Assembly (NCBI GenBank): GCA_051651625.1
Contig: JBOFSQ010000004.1
Span: forward strand, 1 to 11,815
Length of the DNA stretch: 11,815 nt
Source of the DNA: JBOFSQ01 sp051651625
GTDB lineage: Bacteria > Planctomycetota > Planctomycetia > Pirellulales > Thermoguttaceae
Direction: 5' to 3'
A model generated the notes under the pieces. The model was not told the origin of the DNA and searched no databases. It saw only the letters and a list, made by a program, of their open reading frames with translations. The position numbers and the translations under genes are program-made. The first letter of the stretch is position 1. Each line of letters begins with the position of its first letter. This document shows positions 6,642 through 11,815 of the stretch, piece by piece.

Positions 6642-6654
6642 GGGGGGGGGGGGG
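6642..6654 (+). repeat. Run of 13 G (candidate slippage tract)
   Basis: An uninterrupted run of 13 G follows GGGGA (6637-6641), ending 87 bases before the ATG of the secreted protein gene. Such tracts change length by slipped-strand mispairing. Stop codons after the tract in the frame of the downstream gene (TAG 6688-6690, TGA 6727-6729) mean it cannot switch translation by frameshift. Any effect would be on promoter spacing or transcription. An assembly error in the exact count is possible. Confidence 0.75.
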
Positions 6655-6741
6655 TTGCAAGATTCGTTGCGGTCTGTAGACTCCCGCTAGGGATGGTGTG
6701 TAGCGTTTGTTTTTCAGTTCTGTTTGTGAAAGGGTACTGTT

Positions 6742-8658
6742 ATGACGTTCAAAGTTTTCTCAAGGTGTTTGTATTTCTGTTCCACAATCGTAACGCTGGT
6801 GTGTCTTCCACCGTTGGTTGGTTATGCACAGACAATCCATCTGTCAGTGGACAAGTATTATCCCTACTACAGAACCTGTACTACTTGCTGTCCTGTTGGC
6901 ACGCAATTTACATTTGGCACAATCAGCGAGTGGCAATCAGGTAATTGCAATGGACTCCAGTACGAAGTTGTCCGTCCCAATAATACCCTAATTGCATCGG
7001 GCACAGTTACGCAGTCCTATCAAAGTATCAGCGGGAATTTGGGATTGGGGGCCATCTATCGTATGCAAACCAGAGGAAATTATATGGGATTTCGCCATAT
7101 AGGCCCATGGGCTTGTATTCCGATCTGGGTCACACAAAGTCACTCGGCTGGGTGCTGGGAAATCCATCCGGTTGTAATGCAACAAGATCATATTTTGATC
7201 AATACCTATGAAAATACGGGAACCCAAATGGCGGTGAACTACATCTTCACCACACGGTCGGCTCTTTCAATGCCAGCGAGATCAACTATCACCGTAAAAA
7301 AAGCGAACAACACACCTCTCACTGGTATTGATGTATATCTTCTCACGGAGGACATGCAATACCGCTGGAACACTGAACTCCGTGCAACCGATTCAACTGG
7401 TAAAGTCCAATATACCATTCCTAATCGTGTTCGAAGATGGGACAATGCAGTTGTTTGTATTCCGACTGAAGTGGATACAGCGTGCTACCTAAAAGATGTC
7501 AACGGTTATATCGGTGTGAATTATGGCGGGTTCTGGCATACTCAACCAATGCCTTACGAAAAACACAAAGGTTTTACGACGACAATTACGCTGCCTACAG
7601 AGTCGATAGCGACTATTAAACGACTGGGTGTTGTCAAGCCCGGGCAGGCTGTTTACGTCGCAAATGCATCTGCAACGAGCATCATGAGTTCTGTCCCATC
7701 TAGTACGGACTCAACCGGCAAAGTCTCATTCTCCATTCCGAGCGGAACACCGTTCAGATATCTCGTGACTGATACGGACGGAACGCAAACGTTGTCGAAT
7801 ATTCTTACGGCACCTGCAAACGCGACACTATCAATGTTTGCCAACAACACCCCGACACTAATTTCTCCTGCAAGCAATGCGACCTGCAATGTTTCCACGG
7901 TGATGAATTTTTCGTGGAACGCCGTTCCTAATGCGGTGAAATATGCTTGGTTTTACAGGCATAGTTCCGCTGCAAGTTTTGAGGGCTACTTGACCACCGG
8001 AACCACGTTTAATGGTATTCAATTCGGTGGTCCTGGCACATGGTATTGGGTTGTTCAAGCGTTCGATTCTAGTGGCAGCGTGATTGCGCAAAGTGCCATG
8101 CGTTCATTTACCCTTACCGCTAGTGCGCCAAGTGCGGTGGCACCGATTGTGGGCGGGTTAGGGATTTCCGAAATGAGCAATATCGTTGACGAAAACAGAT
8201 CGTCGAGTGTGGTTAGAAATGCTGACGCTACAGGAGTGATTCTATCAAATAAATCTGTTAAAAAAGCCAAAAGTAACATTATGGTTGCTTCCGAAGAGCT
8301 TGCTGAACAAATCGCCTTGATGGAAGATGCTGCCAACAAACGAGAGGAAAAAATCTTGTCGAAGGCACAGTTCATACAGGGAAATGGATATGAGCAAATG
8401 CCCATCATTGGAACTGACAAGGGACTTGTTCCGGTTCATACGGAAGAGGTTCCTGACGGTTTTATAGAAGGAATGACGCTCGATATTGAAACAAAACTTA
8501 TCGAAGCTAATGATAGCGCAAGCGCATTAAACTATCCGAAATCTGCCTATCAATCTAACAAGACCGAAACGAAATTCCCCTATGACGAAGAATGGTATAG
8601 CGGCGATGAAATGTTCAATTGGTATGATCAATGGTTTGACAAAAACATTGAAGAATGA
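6742..8658 (+). CDS. Secreted multidomain protein with repeated beta-sandwich-like modules
   Basis: The 638-residue product starts with a signal peptide (hydrophobic core about 10-27, likely cut after GYA at residue 29). The ATG follows AAAGGG with eight bases between, a fair ribosome binding site. Residues 30-172 form a Cys- and aromatic-rich domain (C46, C49, C50, C69, C125, C138) that I do not recognise. Two related modules follow (about 179-230 and 288-350), sharing TDSTGKV-x3-IP at 216-227 and 322-333, as in carboxypeptidase-regulatory or bacterial Ig-like repeats. Residues 370-460 resemble a fibronectin-III or Ig-like fold (SPASNATCNVSTVMNFSWN, then GTWYWVVQAFDSSGSVI). The tail 475-638 is charged and acidic, partly helical, ending GDEMFNWYDQWFDKNIEE. 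There is no sortase motif or membrane anchor. Codon use is more AT-rich than in the conserved neighbours. It is probably a surface or extracellular binding protein; the ligand is unknown. Confidence 0.75.
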   Translation: MTFKVFSRCLYFCSTIVTLVCLPPLVGYAQTIHLSVDKYYPYYRTCTTCCPVGTQFTFGTISEWQSGNCNGLQYEVVRPNNTLIASGTVTQSYQSISGNLGLGAIYRMQTRGNYMGFRHIGPWACIPIWVTQSHSAGCWEIHPVVMQQDHILINTYENTGTQMAVNYIFTTRSALSMPARSTITVKKANNTPLTGIDVYLLTEDMQYRWNTELRATDSTGKVQYTIPNRVRRWDNAVVCIPTEVDTACYLKDVNGYIGVNYGGFWHTQPMPYEKHKGFTTTITLPTESIATIKRLGVVKPGQAVYVANASATSIMSSVPSSTDSTGKVSFSIPSGTPFRYLVTDTDGTQTLSNILTAPANATLSMFANNTPTLISPASNATCNVSTVMNFSWNAVPNAVKYAWFYRHSSAASFEGYLTTGTTFNGIQFGGPGTWYWVVQAFDSSGSVIAQSAMRSFTLTASAPSAVAPIVGGLGISEMSNIVDENRSSSVVRNADATGVILSNKSVKKAKSNIMVASEELAEQIALMEDAANKREEKILSKAQFIQGNGYEQMPIIGTDKGLVPVHTEEVPDGFIEGMTLDIETKLIEANDSASALNYPKSAYQSNKTETKFPYDEEWYSGDEMFNWYDQWFDKNIEE

Positions 8659-8680
8659 TACAAATGATAAAGACCGCTAT

Positions 8681-8717
8681 AACGGGTCATGTGTCAGACT
8701 TTTGACCAAGGCCCGTT
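8681..8717. terminator. Inverted repeat between convergent genes (possible two-way terminator)
   Basis: AACGGG (8681-8686) pairs with CCCGTT (8712-8717), with inner GTCA/TGAC pairing possible. It lies in the 77-base gap between the convergent ends of the secreted protein gene and the minus-strand gene. TGTCTTATTTT follows on the plus strand. The stem is bulged and the T run broken, so the call is weak. Confidence 0.3.
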
Positions 8718-8735
8718 TGTCTTATTTTCCATGAG

Positions 8736-10007
8736 TCACATCACCGTTTTTGTGCCAAATGTTACCGTCGCTTCATTGCCGTCACCTGTTTTGAATTTGG
8801 CGAGTCGTAGACTATCGTATGCAAACTGACGTAATGTTGACTGATTTGAAAATGCGTTCCAAATCGACTCATCATTAGCGACCCGGATGAATTGACGCAA
8901 GAAATCTGTTTGACTCTGCCTCGTGTCCGAATCGCTTTTGCCGTTGTAAGAATTGACAACGGCATTAACGATATTTCCCGCTGTGTCTATCGTCACCGAG
9001 TAATCAAGACGGCCGTTTTGGGCCGCGGTTTTCAGGTGTGTTCTTGTTAAAAATGATGTCGAATACTTTTCGAGAGTTTCTTCGTCTGATCTGCCATTTT
9101 CAATGATTACGCCATTCTTGAAAGCAAAACCATATTCGTAACGTTCAGGAAGTTTGCTTTGTCCACTCCTTGCGACTAAATCTGAAACGACATCATGAAG
9201 CATGGCTTCTTCGTTCAAAAGTTTTTCGGCAAGAGCTTTATCGCTTTTGCACACAATTGCAGACTGACCGGCTGTATCATCGCTAGCCAGTTCACGCATT
9301 TCAAAATCGCTCAAGGAGACCCCATATTCTCTTTGCAATAAATCGTCGATAAGCAACTTCCGGGCATTTGCATCAAACGATGTCATTCCTTGATCGGCAA
9401 ATGCTCGCTGTGCATGGGCGAACAGCAAATCTTTTCCCAGTGATTTATCTCCATTTAACAAATTCTCGATTTTTTCCCGTTTGTCACCAGACACTCCTTC
9501 TCCTACAGAGATTTTGCCGTCTTGGTTGACTTTGAAGCGCAACGTTTCGCCCTTACCTAAAACGACATGATTCGATTGTAAAATGCCGGAAATTTTACTG
9601 TCGATACCTTCCGCTGTTGCTCTGATTTTTTCGCGTACTAACTCGACATTATACTTGGCAAAAAGACTCACACCCATTGGATCGTTATGATCAATTCCCA
9701 GTGCCCACGAATAAGGAGAGTGGTGTTTTGATGAAGCGAGCAAAGTTTCCAAAGACCGTAGTTCACCCAATTTCGGTGCTTGCCAAGAATCAATGTCGAT
9801 GTGCGTTTTTGACTGAAATAACCGTGCATTTTCGGTTTTTTCATATTCCACGAATGCCTCGTCGGAAATAGTTATGGTGTCACCTAAACGTGAAAACGTA
9901 TCTGTGGATTTATCATCGCATTTCTTCGGGGAGGCATTGCCGTTTGCTGCCGTTTGGCACGAAGAATAAACAGCATTGCTGTAGACAACGGATGGAAAAG
10001 TACTCAT
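8736..10007 (-). CDS. Uncharacterised 423-residue protein
   Basis: I do not recognise this protein. It has no signal peptide and no membrane segment. It is charged, mostly helical and soluble by composition, with Ser/Asn-rich ends. GDTITISDEA (42-51) resembles the short D-x-[IV]-x-[IL]-S-x-E-A element seen near the N-terminus of FlgM and other secreted or flagella-associated proteins, but too little matches to call it. The region 170-270 looks like a compact helical domain, and 290-400 is mixed alpha/beta (YEYGFAFKNGVIIENG). No catalytic motif stands out. The start at 10007 lacks a ribosome binding site. No in-frame stops interrupt the 423 codons and the residue mix is protein-like, which supports a real gene. 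It is convergent with the secreted protein gene and shares its A+T-rich codon use, so both may have arrived together. Confidence 0.65.
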   Translation of the reverse strand: MSTFPSVVYSNAVYSSCQTAANGNASPKKCDDKSTDTFSRLGDTITISDEAFVEYEKTENARLFQSKTHIDIDSWQAPKLGELRSLETLLASSKHHSPYSWALGIDHNDPMGVSLFAKYNVELVREKIRATAEGIDSKISGILQSNHVVLGKGETLRFKVNQDGKISVGEGVSGDKREKIENLLNGDKSLGKDLLFAHAQRAFADQGMTSFDANARKLLIDDLLQREYGVSLSDFEMRELASDDTAGQSAIVCKSDKALAEKLLNEEAMLHDVVSDLVARSGQSKLPERYEYGFAFKNGVIIENGRSDEETLEKYSTSFLTRTHLKTAAQNGRLDYSVTIDTAGNIVNAVVNSYNGKSDSDTRQSQTDFLRQFIRVANDESIWNAFSNQSTLRQFAYDSLRLAKFKTGDGNEATVTFGTKTVM

Positions 10008-10034
10008 GAGAAGCTAGATGTTGAGTTGTAGGAA

Positions 10035-10158
10035 GGTCGTCTAAAAGTTGGCAATAACCGAATAAGCTGTGAGTCCGGTTACTCTCGTATCGAATCGGTC
10101 TCAAAAAGTGTTCGCTTAACTTTTTGTAGAAACGTGGTAACACATTAACTAGACGACC
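10035..10158 (-). promoter_or_regulatory. Potential three-branched leader structure
   Basis: On the minus strand GGTCGTCTA (10158-10150) can pair with TAGACGACC (10043-10035). Enclosed by it, CAAAAAGT (10126-10119) pairs with ACTTTTTG (10109-10102), loop of nine. AGTAACCG (10083-10076) pairs with CGGTTATT (10060-10053) with one G-U, loop of fifteen. The closing stem ends 27 bases before the ATG of the 423-codon gene. It could be a cis-acting RNA leader or the ends of a small repeat. It resembles no riboswitch class I know. Confidence 0.3.
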
Positions 10159-10180
10159 CAAAGTGAGTAGATTTAATGTT

Positions 10181-10330
10181 TTACCCATTTTGCTGTTTGT
10201 AGACCCAAAAATAAACGGCTGAATAGTCGCGGTCAAAATCAAAGATTTTCGCCAGACGTTTTGCGAGAGCGTCTTCGTTTTGAAATTGCAACATTTCACT
10301 GACGAGTTGTTCTTGGCGTTCGGTTGGCAT
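10181..10330 (-). CDS. Small ORF of 49 codons, possibly the 3' remnant of a broken gene
   Basis: From ATG 10330 to TAA at 10181 the frame reads MPTERQEQLVSEMLQFQN and ends DYSAVYFWVYKQQNG. The composition is amphipathic and helical, with codons like the conserved genes here (CGC, CTC, GCG), unlike random intergenic DNA. The frame is open back to a TAA at 10378-10376, and the extra codons also look like protein: TQQWRGLPKCWDA just before the Met. They contain no start codon, and the hairpin 10391-10424 lies directly beyond. This suggests a gene cut off at its 5' side, or a small protein with no ribosome binding site. I recognise no family. Confidence 0.35.
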   Translation of the reverse strand: MPTERQEQLVSEMLQFQNEDALAKRLAKIFDFDRDYSAVYFWVYKQQNG

Positions 10331-10390
10331 AGCGTCCCAACACTTTGGTAATCCGCGCCACTGTTGAGTTTCCCTTTAGTTTTGGCTCGC

Positions 10391-10424
10391 CGCACGGTGT
10401 TTGTGTACTCACAAACACCGTGCG
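10391..10424. repeat. 15-base perfect inverted repeat, 4-base loop
   Basis: CGCACGGTGTTTGTG (10391-10405) and CACAAACACCGTGCG (10410-10424) form an uninterrupted 15-base-pair stem with loop TACT. It has no T run on either side, so it is more like a dispersed palindromic repeat than an intrinsic terminator, although it sits downstream of the sugar isomerase-like gene. Confidence 0.65.
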
Positions 10425-10449
10425 AATTGGCAACCAATCGTAGCTCGTG

Positions 10450-10490
10450 CGCGACATACGTCGCGTGTGCGGGATATGTAAATCCCGCAC
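10450..10490 (-). terminator. Two adjacent hairpins downstream of the isomerase-like gene
   Basis: CGCGAC (10450-10455) pairs with GTCGCG (10460-10465), loop ATAC. GTGCGGGAT (10467-10475) pairs with ATCCCGCAC (10482-10490), loop of six. The nearer one starts 24 bases past the stop codon of the minus-strand gene at 10515. They could end or protect that transcript's 3' end, but neither has a T run. They may instead be REP-like units. Confidence 0.4.
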
Positions 10491-10514
10491 CTACCTTGCG
10501 TGAACAGATTCCGT

Positions 10515-11510
10515 CTACTCTTTGTCGAAGTTGGAATCGAACGCGAATTCGCTGACGGCGAATTCGTACTTCCGCAGAAACTCGCGTGATTCTTTGGCAC
10601 CGTGGAGACGGTCCATGCCGGAATCTTCCCACTCGACCGAGAGCGGGCCGGTGTACCCGATGAAGTTGAGAGCGCGGACGATTTCTTCAAAGTTAACACT
10701 GCCGTGTCCGAGCGAACGGAAGTTCCAGCCGCGACGGTAGTCACCGAACGTCAAGTGCGAACCGAGTGCGCCGGTCTCGCCGTCGAGGCGGACAATCGTA
10801 TCTTTCATGTGGGTGTGATAGATTCGGTCTTTGAACCGCAAGATAAATCTCGCAGGGTCAACGCCTTGCCAGATGAGGTGACTGGGATCGAAGTTGAAAC
10901 CGAACTCTTCGCGCCACTTGATCGCATCGAGAGCCTTTTCGGCGGAGTAGAGGTCGAATGCGATTTCGGTCGGATGGACTTCGAGAGCAAACTTGACACC
11001 GCACTCTGCGAATACGTCGAGAATCGGATTCCAGCGTTCGGCGAACAGTTTGAAGCCGTCTTCGATCATTGAATCTGGGGTCGGTGGCCAAGTGTAGAGG
11101 TATTGCCAAATCGACGAACCGGTGAAACCGTTTACAACTTTGATCCCCATTTTTTGTGCGACGCGGGCGGAGTTTTTCATGTCTTCGGCTGCACGTTGCC
11201 AGACACCTTCGGGGTTGCCATCGCCCCAAATGTAACTCGGCACGATCACTTTGTGGCGTGGGTCAATCGGGTCGAGCACGCACTGGCCGACGCAGTGGTT
11301 GCTGATCGCCCAGCATCCGAGGCCGTGTTGTTTCAGCGTCTCTTGAATCTTGGCGATGTAGTCGCCTTCTTTCATCGCGCGGTCGAGCATGATGTGCGCA
11401 CCACACATTAGCTCAAGTCCGTCGTACCCAAATCCTTTCATTGTCTTTGCGACTTCTTCGAGTTTGAGGTCACCCCACTGCCCAGTGAACATCGTAATTG
11501 GTCGTCCCAT
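10515..11510 (-). CDS. Sugar phosphate isomerase/epimerase-like TIM-barrel protein
   Basis: This 331-residue protein is of the xylose isomerase-like TIM-barrel group (AP endonuclease 2 superfamily), metal-dependent enzymes that isomerise or epimerise sugars and inositols. The start at 11510 is preferred to the open frame 20 codons higher, because AGGAGA (11523-11518) lies seven bases before it and the barrel begins there (PITMFTGQWGDLKLEEVA). Probable metal ligands, counting from this Met, are E177 in ALEVHP, D208 and H211 in NFDPSHL, H234 in HTHMKD and E293 in SVEWED. Length is typical for the family. No signal peptide is present, so it acts in the cytoplasm. No sugar transporter, dehydrogenase or regulator is adjacent, so the substrate (often an inositol or keto-sugar in planctomycetes) is not defined. 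Confidence 0.88.
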   Translation of the reverse strand: MGRPITMFTGQWGDLKLEEVAKTMKGFGYDGLELMCGAHIMLDRAMKEGDYIAKIQETLKQHGLGCWAISNHCVGQCVLDPIDPRHKVIVPSYIWGDGNPEGVWQRAAEDMKNSARVAQKMGIKVVNGFTGSSIWQYLYTWPPTPDSMIEDGFKLFAERWNPILDVFAECGVKFALEVHPTEIAFDLYSAEKALDAIKWREEFGFNFDPSHLIWQGVDPARFILRFKDRIYHTHMKDTIVRLDGETGALGSHLTFGDYRRGWNFRSLGHGSVNFEEIVRALNFIGYTGPLSVEWEDSGMDRLHGAKESREFLRKYEFAVSEFAFDSNFDKE

Positions 11511-11815
11511 CGTCTCATCTCCTATCTGAAAAGTTGTGAATGCGGACGGCGGCGGCGAACTGTGCCACACCGTACCAACGAGCGAGGCCCCATTCTAGCA
11601 AGAGTTTTCGCTTGAGGTAGGGGCGGGATTGATGCGGTATACTCAAGACGGTTTGAATTTCCCGTACCAAAACGGTAGCGGCCCATCGAGGCCGCGGTCT
11701 TGTGGGGGGCGAAGCCTACAAATCTACCCGTAACGGGTATAGTTCCGGTTCGGCATAGCCGAACCCTCCAAACGCCTGCGGCGTATGATACTGGAGGGTT
11801 CGGCTATGCCGAACC
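11511..11815. other. Upstream region of the isomerase-like gene, palindrome-rich
   Basis: No gene is visible in the last 305 bases. The promoter of the minus-strand isomerase-like gene should be within the first part, but I cannot place it. Beyond 11670 the sequence is a string of short palindromes: GCGGCC/GGCCGC (11678-11683 and 11690-11695), ACCCG/CGGGT (11726-11730 and 11734-11738), then the 24-base inverted repeat at the edge. Confidence 0.5.
11747..11815. repeat. 24-base perfect inverted repeat at the window edge
   Basis: The arms 11747-11770 and 11792-11815 are exact reverse complements (24 of 24). The right arm ends on the last base, so the repeat may extend. Each arm contains its own smaller palindrome GGTTCGGC/GCCGAACC, and the 21-base spacer holds another, ACGCC/GGCGT (11772-11776, 11780-11784). 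This nested pattern fits a dispersed palindromic repeat or mini-element. Confidence 0.75.

Larger units (their letters stand above)
5838..6741. other. Repeat-rich gene-free region of about 900 bases
   Basis: No reading frame here looks like a gene. The candidates, 6119-6325 on the minus strand and three overlapping plus-strand frames at 6369-6679, have no ribosome binding site or known motif and largely follow repeats. The region holds the nested inverted-repeat element 5910-6148, the palindrome pair 6366-6397, the G run 6642-6654 and presumably promoters for the divergent ABC ATPase (minus) and secreted protein (plus) genes. It marks the change from the conserved genes on the left to the more A+T-rich genes on the right. 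Confidence 0.6.
10008..10514. other. Intergenic region with structured repeats and a small frame
   Basis: About 500 bases between two minus-strand genes. They hold, from right to left in transcription order, three hairpins (10391-10490), a small or truncated reading frame (10181-10330, possibly open from 10375) and a set of nested inverted repeats (10035-10158) just before the 423-codon gene. Longer open frames crossing this region in other frames (for example 9913-10632) look like chance. Confidence 0.5.

Noticed and set aside
6428..6679. Plus-strand frame with CPKCQPDMC resembling a zinc ribbon
   Set aside because: There is one Cys cluster only and no ribosome binding site. The frame runs through the G tract, and two other overlapping frames in the same stretch are equally open.
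9913..10632. 239-codon minus-strand frame spanning the intergenic region
   Set aside because: It overlaps the ends of two better-supported genes in other frames and passes through three hairpins, and its Arg/Cys-rich product has no protein-like pattern.

Overview
The window looks like a chromosomal segment of a planctomycete (Pirellulales-like). Three things suggest this: an ECF sigma factor of the planctomycete type, a secreted Pro-rich beta-barrel protein of a planctomycete-restricted kind, and a TsaC/Sua5 domain fused to a low-molecular-weight phosphatase. The assignment is inferred from protein features only; there is no rRNA or other marker.

Layout, left to right. The first 45 bases are the reverse-strand start of an IS630-type transposase that runs off the window. 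An ECF sigma factor follows on the plus strand (258-989). It converges on a minus-strand pair: a secreted beta-barrel protein (start at 3566) followed by a GT4 glycosyltransferase (1051-2157), with a one-base TGATG overlap. After a gap of about 470 bases comes a second minus-strand pair: a MacB/LolD-type ABC ATPase (5130-5837) and the overlapping TsaC-phosphatase fusion (ending 4037). The fusion has no ordinary start codon that keeps its whole first helix; an ATC at 5140 behind a good ribosome binding site is the best candidate.

Bases 5838-6741 hold no convincing gene. They contain a nested inverted-repeat element of about 240 bases (5910-6148), an 11-base perfect palindrome pair (6366-6397) and a run of 13 G (6642-6654). 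The run lies 87 bases upstream of a 638-codon secreted protein with repeated beta-sandwich-like modules (6742-8658). A 423-codon protein that I do not recognise lies convergently on the minus strand (8736-10007). Its upstream region can fold into a three-branched structure and is preceded by a small or broken reading frame (10181-10330). The stretch 6742-10330 is visibly more A+T-rich and uses more AT-ending codons than the conserved genes on either side, so it may be an accessory insertion.

At the right end three hairpins (10391-10490) follow a sugar phosphate isomerase/epimerase-like gene (10515-11510, minus). The window ends in a perfect 24-base inverted repeat that touches the last base. 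The conserved genes are housekeeping or envelope functions: tRNA t6A modification, protein dephosphorylation, transport, cell-surface glycosylation and sugar metabolism. Nothing here is a recognisable defence or biosynthetic system. The most unusual material is the repeat-rich stretch 5910-6740 together with the two uncharacterised genes beside it.
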